A DNA stretch of 49,290 bases from Longimicrobium sp. (GTDB taxonomy: Bacteria; Gemmatimonadota; Gemmatimonadetes; Longimicrobiales; Longimicrobiaceae): assembly GCF_035474595.1 (NCBI RefSeq), contig NZ_DATIND010000054.1, forward strand, positions 1 to 49,290, in the 5' to 3' direction. A program made the translations under genes and the position numbers. Shown here one piece after another: positions 34,938-48,136 of the stretch. Under the pieces are notes generated by a model. It saw nothing but the letters and a program-made list of their open reading frames with translations. It ran no database searches and was not told where the DNA came from. How positions within the stretch are numbered: position 1 is the first letter of the stretch; each line of letters opens with the position of its first letter.

Positions 34938-35188
34938 GCCGCGGGCGCGCCCAGCTTGCGCTCCACGAACGCCGAGAGCGCGTCGATCGAGCGGAAGTTG
35001 TCGATGTCCAGATCGTCGGAATCGACCGTGACGCCGAAGTCGCTCTCCACGAACTGCACCAGCTGCATGGCGAACATGGAGTTCACGAAGCCGCTGGCGA
35101 AGAAGTCTTCCCCGTCCTGAAGGTCATGCCCGCGAAAGAAGCGGCCCACGAACGCGCGCAGCTTCGTACGGATCTCTTCGTCGTTCAT
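34934..35188 (-). CDS. Free acyl carrier protein, extender-unit type, 84 aa
   Basis: Stand-alone carrier with the attachment site GFVNSMFAMQLV (Ser37) and the downstream VESDFGVTVDSDDLDIDNFRSIDAL. The VNSMFAMQLV wording and the DLDxDNFRS stretch are those of the dedicated ACPs in methoxymalonyl/hydroxymalonyl-ACP pathways. The start ATG 35188 has CGAGGA upstream. It is coupled to the acyl-CoA dehydrogenase by a GTGA overlap and follows the hydroxyacyl-CoA dehydrogenase after 223 bp. Expected to be activated by the cluster's own phosphopantetheinyl transferase. Confidence 0.93.
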   Translation of the reverse strand: MNDEEIRTKLRAFVGRFFRGHDLQDGEDFFASGFVNSMFAMQLVQFVESDFGVTVDSDDLDIDNFRSIDALSAFVERKLGAPAA

Positions 35189-35277
35189 CCTGCATTCCTC
35201 GAAGTGTTGTGGTGTTGCCCCCGCCACCCGGACGATCGGCGGGACGAGCAGATTCGATCGCGGCCGGACCCCTCACC

Positions 35278-35331
35278 GGCGGCTGAAGCCGCAGCAACAA
35301 CTACGGGAAGCCTCGCAAACTGCGCGAGGCT
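35278..35331. repeat. Dispersed repeat inside the cluster
   Basis: GGCGGCTGAAGCCGC, CAACAAC and the hairpin GCCTCGC-AAACT-GCGCGAGGC; inverted copy of the 21464 and 47922 elements. It interrupts the ACP to dehydrogenase spacing. Confidence 0.75.
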
Positions 35332-35367
35332 GGTCCGCTCGGTATGCGGCATCGGCGCTCACGGCCG

Positions 35368-35397
35368 ATCCCGGCGCGTCGACAGTCGCGCCGGGAT
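35368..35397 (-). terminator. 11-bp hairpin behind the hydroxyacyl-CoA dehydrogenase
   Basis: ATCCCGGCGCG (35368-35378) pairs with CGCGCCGGGAT (35387-35397). It follows the dehydrogenase stop by 14 bp and could attenuate expression of the ACP and downstream genes. Confidence 0.5.
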
Positions 35398-35411
35398 TTG
35401 GGGACCGCGGC

Positions 35412-36287
<876 letters not shown>

Positions 36288-36381
36288 TCCTCTTCCGTTC
36301 TGCGTTCGATTTGGAGTCCGTCGGGCGGGCGGGGCGCGCGGGCGTCCGGCTCGTGGCCGGAACGCCCGTCGCACACGGAGC

Positions 36382-36600
36382 TTACTCCAGCCCCGCCGCC
36401 TGCATCTTGTCGCGGAGCGACTTGGGACGCATGTCGGTCCACACTTCCTCGATCCAGGCCAGCACCTCGGGCTTCAGCCCGTGCTTCCCGGTGTCCTTCC
36501 ACCCCAGCGGCAGCTCGCGGTCGGCCGGCCAGATGGAGTACTGCTCCTCGTCGTTCACCACCGCCATGTAGATGGTGGTATCCTCGCGTTCGTCGCTCAT
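36382..36600 (-). CDS. MbtH-like protein, 72 aa
   Basis: Small chaperone that binds and activates or solubilises NRPS adenylation domains. The invariant pattern is complete: NDEEQYSIWPADRELPLGW, then LKPEVLAWIEEVWTDMRPKSL with the three conserved Trp. ATG 36600 follows AGGAGCGCGAG. Its presence in the operon supports dependence of one or both adenylation domains on MbtH. Confidence 0.96.
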   Translation of the reverse strand: MSDEREDTTIYMAVVNDEEQYSIWPADRELPLGWKDTGKHGLKPEVLAWIEEVWTDMRPKSLRDKMQAAGLE

Positions 36601-36657
36601 CTCGCGCTCCTGCTGGTTTCGGATGGATCGGGGTGAGAACTGCATCAGCGGCCGCCG

Positions 36658-38067
36658 TCAGTCGGCGGCGGCCAGCTCGGGAACCGGCGGCGCCTCGGGC
36701 ACCGGCTCGCCGTCGGGGTGCGGGTGCGGCGCGTCGGGGACGTCGCGCTCCACGTGGCGGATGGAGGGCACCAGCCATCCCCCGGCGGCGGTGAGCACCA
36801 CCAGCACGCCCAGGAGGATGAACATCAGCGCCACGCCGCGCCCCTTCCCCACGCCGATCAGCGCGCCGGCGCTCGCGGCCAGGGCGGCGCCCGGCATCAT
36901 CAGCGGCTCGAACACGCGCTCGGCCAGCGGCCCGGCCACCAGCACCGCCACGGGGATCATGGACATCAGCACCATCCGCCGCACGGCCGCCACGCGCCCC
37001 ATCAGCTCCTGCGGCGTCTTGGTCATCCAGATCGACATGCCGCTGGTCAGCATCAGCGGCGACACCGCGGCCCACACGAAAAGGAGCCCGGCGATGACGG
37101 GGATGGAGCGGATCCCCAGCCCCGCCATGGTCACGCCGATGACCACGATGGCGGCCAGCACGCCGGCGATGCGGTTGCGCGGGCCGCCCCACGCGCCCAT
37201 GGCGATGCCGCCCAGCACCGCGCCCACGCCCACCGACGCCTGCACCGCGGCGAACTGCACCGGCGTGGTGAAGCTCAGCACCATGGGCGCCAGCAGCGGG
37301 TTCACGAACGAGACCCAGAAGTTCACCAGGGCGATGCACACCAGCAACCCCAGCAGCCCCGGTCGCTCGCGCACGAAGCGCCACCCCACCGCCGCCTCGG
37401 CCACGAAGCGCCGCAGCGCCGCGCGCGCTCCGGCGGCCGCGTCCTCCGTGGACGGCGCCTGCCGGGGCGAGGGAATGGCAACCCAGACCAGCCCGCCGAC
37501 GGCGGCCAGGTAGGTGGCGCCGTCGATGGCCATGATCCCGCCCAGCCCGATGGTGGCGATCAGCACGCCGGCGATGACGGGCGCCACGATCATGCTCACC
37601 GGCTGCATCACCTGCAGCAGGCCGATGGCGCGGCCGTACTGGCTGCGCGGCACGATGGCCGCCACGGCGGCGGTGAGCGCCGGGTCCTGGAACGAGGCGA
37701 TGGCCGAGGCCAGCGCCGAGGTCACGAACAGGTACCAGACCTCGAAGTGCCCGTTCAGCACCAGCGCGGCGGTGGCCAGCGTGAGCAGCCCCGAGCCGGT
37801 GTCGGCCACGATCAGCAGGCGGCGCCGGTCCCAGCGGTCCACCAGCGCTCCCGCCACCGGGGAAAGGACCAGCGCCGGGAAGATCCAGGCGAACATCAGC
37901 AGCCCGAACGCCTCGGCCGAGCCGGTGCGCTGGTACACCACCACCGCCACGGCGAACGCGGTGAGCCCCGAACCCAGCGCGCTCACCAGCTGCCCCGCCC
38001 ACACGATCAGGAAGGGGCGCAGCTCGCCGAGGCTCTGGCGCAGGGGTGGGGTGCCGTCTGGCTTCAT
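36658..38067 (-). CDS. MFS exporter (EntS/MFS_3 type), 469 aa
   Basis: Twelve-helix major facilitator of the EntS-like group that exports siderophores, antibiotics and other small molecules. Visible are FLIVWAGQLVSALGSGLTAFAVAVVVYQRTGS in pieces around helix 1-2, the loop-2 motif GALVDRWDRRRLLIVADTG and a matching VGRVAA in the second half. The C-terminus is a Pro/Asp/His-rich cytoplasmic tail. As the only transporter in the cluster it is the probable product exporter. ATG 38067 is preferred over an upstream start for family fit. 282 bp separate it from the NRPS stop. Confidence 0.92.
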   Translation of the reverse strand: MKPDGTPPLRQSLGELRPFLIVWAGQLVSALGSGLTAFAVAVVVYQRTGSAEAFGLLMFAWIFPALVLSPVAGALVDRWDRRRLLIVADTGSGLLTLATAALVLNGHFEVWYLFVTSALASAIASFQDPALTAAVAAIVPRSQYGRAIGLLQVMQPVSMIVAPVIAGVLIATIGLGGIMAIDGATYLAAVGGLVWVAIPSPRQAPSTEDAAAGARAALRRFVAEAAVGWRFVRERPGLLGLLVCIALVNFWVSFVNPLLAPMVLSFTTPVQFAAVQASVGVGAVLGGIAMGAWGGPRNRIAGVLAAIVVIGVTMAGLGIRSIPVIAGLLFVWAAVSPLMLTSGMSIWMTKTPQELMGRVAAVRRMVLMSMIPVAVLVAGPLAERVFEPLMMPGAALAASAGALIGVGKGRGVALMFILLGVLVVLTAAGGWLVPSIRHVERDVPDAPHPHPDGEPVPEAPPVPELAAAD

Positions 38068-38349
38068 CGGGGTCCAGGGGTCGCGAAGCCCGTCCGGCGG
38101 GCGCACGCCCGGACGGGCCGGGAGATCGGCGGCGGTTCCTCCCTCCCGCCATCCGTTTCCACGACGGGGCGGCGGGAGGCGACCAATCTAACACGTTTAG
38201 CGAGCTTTTTGAAACCTCCCCGCCCGCCCACGGAATTGGTTACGAAGTGCACGCATGCGAAGCCGCCTTGCGTCGCCCGGGGAGCGGGGAGGACGGACAC
38301 GGAGAGGACGCCGGTACAAGCGCCCGCTCCGTATCCGCCATCGACCGAA

Positions 38350-43383
<5,034 letters not shown>

Positions 43384-43539
43384 CGGGCCATCCGTCGGCA
43401 GGGGGCGTTTCGGGGGTGCCCGCGCCGCGCCCGCCGTTGTGGATGGCGGCCGTCGGGGGGCTGAAAGGCCTGCTCGGGCATCGGCCGCGCGCCGGTGGGC
43501 GGCGCCGCGGGTGGGGACCTGCTGAGGGGGAGACTGCGT

Positions 43540-43567
43540 GCGCCGGGAGATGCGGATCTCCCGGCGC
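43540..43567 (-). terminator. 12-bp perfect hairpin between aminotransferase and NRPS genes
   Basis: GCGCCGGGAGAT (43540-43551) pairs with 43556-43567 around GCGG, 10 bp behind the aminotransferase stop. Could attenuate transcription into the NRPS gene or protect the upstream mRNA. Confidence 0.6.
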
Positions 43568-43576
43568 GGGGAGAGC

Positions 43577-44839
43577 TCAGGCCGCCGCGCGCGGGCGGTG
43601 GTCGCGGATCACGCGGCCCAGCCGCGCGATCCCGTCCTCGATCTGCGCGACCGGGGGAAAGCTGAAGTTCAGCCGCATCCCCCGCGTGCCGCCGCGCCCG
43701 TCGAACGAAAAGGCGGTGCCGGGAACGAAGGCCACGTCCTCGCCCTCCAGCGCGGGCATCAGCAGCGCGCCGGTGTCGAAGCCTTCGGGGAGCTCGGCCC
43801 AGACCAGCGCGCCGTGGCGGGGCACGCTCCACCGCGTGCCCGCGGGGAAGTGGCGGGCCAGCGCGGCCAGCATGGCGTCGCGCCGCTCGCGGTAGGCGCC
43901 GCGGACGCGCTCCAGGTGCGCGTCGAAGCCGCCGGCGCGCAGGTACTCGGAAACCAGGCGGTGCGCGAAGGTGGAGGTGTCGATGTCGGCGCCGTCCTTG
44001 GCGCACCCCAGCATCGGCACCAGCTCCTCGGGGACCACGGCCCAGCCGCAGCGGAAGCCGGGCGCCATCACCTTGCTGAACGAGCCCACGTGGAAGACCC
44101 AGCGGTCCTCCATCGCCCGCAGCGGCGGAAGCGGATCGCCGTAGTGCAGCAGCCCGTACGCGTCGTCCTCGATCACCGGCACGCGGTACGTGCGCGCCAG
44201 CTCGGCCAGGCGGATGCGCTTCTCCAGGCTGACGCTGACCCCCAGCGGGTTGTGGCCGTCGGTGATGCAGTAGATGAACGCCGGCCGCGCGCCGTCGCGC
44301 AGGTGCTTCTCCACGCGGTCCACGTCCAGCCCCGTCTCCAGGTCGCTGGCAACGGGGAGGACGCGCGGCTGGTACGGCTCGATCACCTGCTGGAAGCCCA
44401 TGTAGACCAGCCGCTCGCAGATCACCTGCCCGCGGGGCTCCAGGAAGAGCCGGGCGAGGAGCGCCAGCGCCTGCTGCGCGCCGGTGGTCAGGAACACCTG
44501 CTCCGCGCGGCAGCGCACGCCGCGGCGCGCCATCAGCTCCACCACCTGCTCCTTCAGCGGGAGATGCTGCGCGCGGTACTGCAGCGCGCCGGTGTCGGAG
44601 CGGAGGACGCGCTCCGCCGCGGCCACGTAGTCGTCGACCGGAAAGAGCTCCGGCGCGGGAAGGCCCAGGGCGAAGGAGATGACGCCGGGCCGCGCCATGT
44701 GCCCCATCATGGCGGCGATGGTGGAGGGGCGCAGGTCGCGCGTCCAGGCGGCCAGCGGCAGCGCGGCGAGCGCCGGATCGGCGGCCGCGGGTGGCGCGGG
44801 GGTGGAACGCGAGGCGAACGGAGACGGATCGGGAGCCAT
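43577..44839 (-). CDS. PLP-dependent aminotransferase (class I/II, LysN/MocR-type fold), 420 aa
   Basis: Fold-type I transaminase. Landmarks: [14 protein letters not shown] near the N-terminus, [16 protein letters not shown] (cofactor phosphate region), [10 protein letters not shown] (Asn197), the pyridine-nitrogen Asp in [12 protein letters not shown] and the Schiff-base Lys256 in [15 protein letters not shown]; a terminal MRLNFSF supplies the carboxylate-binding Arg. It resembles 2-aminoadipate/aromatic transaminases. As first gene of the cluster it may make a non-standard amino acid for the NRPS or aminate the product. ATG 44839 has AGAGG upstream; the open frame runs on to 45400 but that part is the promoter region. 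Confidence 0.93.
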   Translation of the reverse strand: MAPDPSPFASRSTPAPPAAADPALAALPLAAWTRDLRPSTIAAMMGHMARPGVISFALGLPAPELFPVDDYVAAAERVLRSDTGALQYRAQHLPLKEQVVELMARRGVRCRAEQVFLTTGAQQALALLARLFLEPRGQVICERLVYMGFQQVIEPYQPRVLPVASDLETGLDVDRVEKHLRDGARPAFIYCITDGHNPLGVSVSLEKRIRLAELARTYRVPVIEDDAYGLLHYGDPLPPLRAMEDRWVFHVGSFSKVMAPGFRCGWAVVPEELVPMLGCAKDGADIDTSTFAHRLVSEYLRAGGFDAHLERVRGAYRERRDAMLAALARHFPAGTRWSVPRHGALVWAELPEGFDTGALLMPALEGEDVAFVPGTAFSFDGRGGTRGMRLNFSFPPVAQIEDGIARLGRVIRDHRPRAAA

Positions 44840-45037
44840 CGATGGACCTCTGCTATCCCCGCCACTGACGGCGGAGGCAGGCGGCGGGTGGAAGTGCCGC
44901 GTGAAAGAATTCGCGTTCTGGGAACCCGGCCGCGGGGCGGGGTGGGCATGGACGGCGGGCGTCCGTGCGGCCGGTGTACCTGCGATGGCGCGATGGAAAC
45001 GGGGCTGGGAACCACCCTCCCTCCGCCGCGGTCGGCA

Positions 45038-45066
45038 AGAATAACAAGCGGATTGGCACAGTGCAA
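45038..45066 (-). promoter_or_regulatory. Sigma-70-type promoter of the biosynthetic operon
   Basis: On the minus strand TTGCAC (45066-45061) and TATTCT (45043-45038) are separated by 17 bp. It lies in the 594-bp gap between the divergent aminotransferase gene and regulator B and predicts a ~190-nt leader. No other gene is visible in 44840-45433. Confidence 0.65.
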
Positions 45067-45433
45067 GGGACGCGCGGGAAACTGATACACAGAATACACC
45101 GCGGGACGAAACGTCGTGGCCACAACGAGATAGGCGCGAATGGATGGTCCTCTGAGGCGCGCACGCTCCGCCGAAAAACATCTGCTTTTCCGGCTGACGC
45201 GCGTGCTCGCCCGGGCATCGGAACGCGGCTCCAAGCCTGTCGACCGGGACGGCGCTCCCGGTCCGCACATGGAGGTGCGGAGACGCGGCGGACCTCGCCG
45301 AGCGATCTCCGTCCCCCGCGCTCTCCGTGAGAAAGCTCTGGACTGCGGGGGACGGATCGGTTAGCTTGATGTACGTCTCGCGTATGACGCGACCCGACAC
45401 CGGTACGTTGACCGGAACCAGGAACGACAGGAT

Positions 45434-46312
45434 ATGCAGCCCGTTCTACGCCCCCTCATCGTCCTCCACTCCGACGCGGTGTTCAAGGAACGCCTGCGCC
45501 GGATCGGGAGCCAGCGCTTCAAGAGCCAGTTCGTGAACGACTGGGACGGACTGCGCACGGCGCTAAAGGAGGCCCCGCCCGCCGCGCTGGTGGTGGTGGA
45601 CCCGTACACCCACAGCTACGGCGCCGAGGCCGAGCTCGCGCCCGACCTGCGCTCGCTGCTGTGGGAGTACCCCACGGCCACCGTGATCGCCGCGCTGGAG
45701 GTGAAGCGCCAGCGCGTGCGCGACCTGCGCACGCTGGGCGAGTGGGGGGTGAAGGAGGTGATCGCGCTGGATGAGGAAGACACCCTCGAGGCGATCAGCC
45801 GCCGCCTTCGCTCGGCGCAGGGGCGGCCGCTGCAGAGCCTGCTGGAGCGCTCGCTGCCGCCCACGCTGAGCGGGCGCGCGCGGACGCTGCTGATGGCCGC
45901 CGCCGAGGTGGTGGCCGAGGGCGGCCACGGGCGCGACCTGGCCGCCAGCCTGCGCCTTTCCGAGCGCACGCTGCTGCGCTGGGCCGAGCAGGCGGACCTG
46001 CCGCCGCCACGCCGCGTGCTGGCCTGGATGCGCGTGCTCCTTGCCTGCGAGCTGCTGGACGACCCCGGCCAGACGGTGCTCTCCGTGGCCTACACCTGCG
46101 GCTACGCCAGCGACAGCTCGCTGCGCCGCGCGGTGCAGGAGTTCACGGGCGTGCTGCTGACCGAGCTGCGCCAGGAGGGTGCCTTCGCCACGGCGAGCGA
46201 GAAGTTCCTGGCCGAGCTGGAGGACACGCGCGAGAGCGGCCGTGCGCGCCGCAAGGCCGAGCGCGCGGAAGCGCGGGCGGCCAAGACCGCGGGTGCCGGC
46301 GCGGCGAACTGA
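45434..46312 (+). CDS. Receiver-like/AraC-type regulator B, 292 aa
   Basis: Paralogue of the regulator at 30548 with the same architecture: a pseudo-receiver (PLIVLHSDAVF, ALVVVDPYTH, ATVIAALEV, EWGVKEVIALD) without the acidic pair at its start, and an AraC-type DNA-binding half (GRDLAASLRLSERTLLRWA; SVAYTCGYASDSSLRRAVQEF). The central LRSAQGRPLQ and SGRARTLLM stretches are identical in both proteins. The tail is Lys/Arg/Ala-rich. It is divergent from the aminotransferase that heads the cluster, so it is the more likely direct regulator of that operon. ATG 45434 has CAGGA upstream. An 8-bp repeat array follows the stop. Confidence 0.87.
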   Translation: MQPVLRPLIVLHSDAVFKERLRRIGSQRFKSQFVNDWDGLRTALKEAPPAALVVVDPYTHSYGAEAELAPDLRSLLWEYPTATVIAALEVKRQRVRDLRTLGEWGVKEVIALDEEDTLEAISRRLRSAQGRPLQSLLERSLPPTLSGRARTLLMAAAEVVAEGGHGRDLAASLRLSERTLLRWAEQADLPPPRRVLAWMRVLLACELLDDPGQTVLSVAYTCGYASDSSLRRAVQEFTGVLLTELRQEGAFATASEKFLAELEDTRESGRARRKAERAEARAAKTAGAGAAN

Positions 46313-46321
46313 TCGACCGCA

Positions 46322-46362
46322 GTGCGGGAGTATGAAAGTACGAGAGTACGGAACTGCTCCCG
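46322..46362 (+). repeat. Degenerate 8-bp repeat array behind regulator B
   Basis: GTGCGGGA, GTATGAAA, GTACGAGA, GTACGGAA: the array family of 4968 and 9612, again right behind a stop and in gene orientation, here partly decayed. Confidence 0.6.
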
Positions 46363-46474
46363 CTCTGCGGGGTCATGCGATGCCGAGGTTGGGGCGATGC
46401 GGAGCCCGGGTGCGAGCCCGGGCTTCTTCGCGTCTCCGCGGCATCGCGCCCTCTCCGGCCGGCTTAGGCCGTCC

Positions 46475-46698
46475 ACCTCTCCCGTACCGGGAGAGGTAGC
46501 TATCAGGCATCACCGGCATGGGGAAACTTTGGCGTGAGCAGGGGCTGCAGGGTGCGCCCGTGCCGGACAGCCCCCCTCGCCCGGTACGGGAGAGGGCGAG
46601 CGCTCTCGGGCGCGGGGAGAGGGCGGCGCGGATGCCGGGGGAGCCGCACTTTCGCACCCCCAAAGGGGAAGGCCCGGAGCCGGGTGGCTCCGGGCCTT
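46475..46698. repeat. CTCTCCC palindromes and a strong hairpin
   Basis: ACCTCTCCCG (46475-46484) pairs with CGGGAGAGGT (46488-46497). A partner in opposite orientation lies near 46570-46592. AAGGCCCGGAGCC (46669-46681) pairs perfectly with 46686-46698 and may be a terminator. I see no gene in 46313-47115. Confidence 0.7.
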
Positions 46699-46931
46699 CA
46701 AGCGGGGGTCGGGCAGCGCCGAGGGCGTCGGGGGCGGGGAAGTGCTGCGGTAAGACTGGGCGGGCTGGTACTGCGGGTTCTCGAGTTTTTGATACTGCCA
46801 GGGTCCTGCGGACGCTGTCCCCCCGTTCTTCGCCTACGGGAGAAAGCAACTGCGGGGCCATCCGTTCCCCTGATGGCATCTCGTTGTGCAGCAATGACTT
46901 GGCTTTTTGTGGGGCTTGGCACGGGTGGGGC

Positions 46932-47000
46932 GATGGGACCTGGGGAGGACACCTCATGGGACATGGGCGTCCCATCTCCCGTTGCAGGTCGTGGGAGATG
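46932..47000 (+). promoter_or_regulatory. Possible structured leader of queE with competing stems
   Basis: GATGGGAC (46932-46939) can pair with GTCCCATC (46969-46976), and CATCTCCC (46973-46980) with GGGAGATG (46993-47000). The two stems share 46973-46976 and exclude each other. They end 115 bp before the queE start. No known riboswitch consensus is recognised. Confidence 0.35.
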
Positions 47001-47115
47001 GCTCCAAGTGGTGCGAAATCCGCCCGGGAGCGCTATGGAGTGGGCGTTCGGGCGGGTGTATCTTCAGGAACCGGCTTGTTCCGGAGTGGAATTCGGGTCT
47101 CGGTGGCGGAAACGA

Positions 47116-47760
47116 ATGGCTAAGCGGTACGGGATCAGGGAAGTGTTCGCCACCCTGCAGGGCGAGGGCGCGCAGGCCGGGACGCCCTCGGTTTTCCTGC
47201 GCTTCGCGGGGTGCAACCTGGGCTACGACGTGTGCCCGTGGTGCGACACCGACTGGGTGAAGGCGGTCTACACCGAGGACGTGGAGGGCACGCTGGCGCT
47301 GGTCCGGCAGGCCGCGGACGAGGGGTTCGGCGGCGAGCGGCCCGGGCTGTTGCTCGTGGCAACGGGCGGCGAGCCGAGCCTGCAGCTGGACCGGCCGCTC
47401 TCCGACGCGCTGCGGGCGCGCGGCTACCGCATCTCCATGGAATCCAACGGCTCGCGGCCGGTGGACCGGTCGCTCGTCGACTGGCTCACCATCAGCCCCA
47501 AGCAGGCCGGGTTCGCGCAGAAGGAGGGAGACGAGCTGAAGCTGCTCTTCTCCGGCACCAGCGCACCCGGCATCACCCCCAACGTGGAGGCGGTGCGCCG
47601 CATCGCCGAGGGGACACGCTTCGGGCACTACTTCCTGCAGCCGATCGACATCCCCGGCAACGGTGGGCCCAACTACGCCGAGACGGTGCGCGCGGTGATG
47701 GAGCTAGGTCCGCCGTGGCGCCTGTCCGTGCAGACGCACAAGGTGATGGGGATTCCCTGA
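47116..47760 (+). CDS. queE: 7-carboxy-7-deazaguanine synthase (QueE), 214 aa
   Basis: Radical SAM enzyme that ring-contracts 6-carboxytetrahydropterin to 7-carboxy-7-deazaguanine in queuosine/7-deazaguanine synthesis. Seen: FATLQGEGAQAGTPSVFLRFAGCNL at the start (in pieces), the cluster-binding Cys set CNLGYDVCPWCDT, the GGEP motif (ATGGEPSLQLD), the SNGSRP strand and the ending SVQTHKVMGIP typical of QueE. The Cys spacing is C-x6-C-x2-C rather than the usual C-x3-C-x2-C. ATG 47116 with GGCGGAAACGA upstream gives family length; the frame is open further 5' but without similarity. Other queuosine genes are not in the window. Confidence 0.93.
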   Translation: MAKRYGIREVFATLQGEGAQAGTPSVFLRFAGCNLGYDVCPWCDTDWVKAVYTEDVEGTLALVRQAADEGFGGERPGLLLVATGGEPSLQLDRPLSDALRARGYRISMESNGSRPVDRSLVDWLTISPKQAGFAQKEGDELKLLFSGTSAPGITPNVEAVRRIAEGTRFGHYFLQPIDIPGNGGPNYAETVRAVMELGPPWRLSVQTHKVMGIP

Positions 47761-47829
47761 TCCCCGAAGTTTCCGAGATCGAGTTCTCCTCGAGGCCCGG
47801 AGATCTCGACAGCCCACGAGATCCCAAGG

Positions 47830-47978
47830 GCGGTTGGAGCCACGGCAACAACCACGGGAAGCCTGCTGCGCAGGCTGGCATCCGCGTGAGCACGAGCTTC
47901 TGCGCCCGTCCGATATGCTGTTGAAGCCTCGCGCAGTTTGCGAGGCTTTCCGTAGTTGTTGATGCGGCTTCAGCCGCC
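47830..47978. repeat. Pair of facing dispersed repeats
   Basis: 47830-47876 (GGCAACAACCACGGGAAGCC plus a GCCTGC-TGC-GCAGGC hairpin) faces 47922-47978 (GCCTCGCGCAGTTTGCGAGGC, GTTGTTG, GCGGCTTCAGCCGC), split here for length. The two are head to head like a BIME. They fill the 47761-48136 gap between convergent genes; no gene is seen. Confidence 0.75.
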
Positions 47979-48136
47979 TTCCACCGCGCTTCCGTCCCTC
48001 TCCCTGTCCCGCCAGATCTCCACTGGAACGAGCCGGGCGCGCCCACCGCGTCCGGCTCGCTCATGTATGCCATCAGCCCGAATGTGATCGCGATCAGAGC
48101 CGGCGCGCGGGCGTTCTGCCGCGCCGGCGCGCGTGG

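Noticed and set aside
46518-47115. Possible N-terminal extension of queE or a separate small gene
   Set aside because: The residues are unlike QueE, the stretch is full of hairpins and dispersed repeats, and no ribosome site supports a start.
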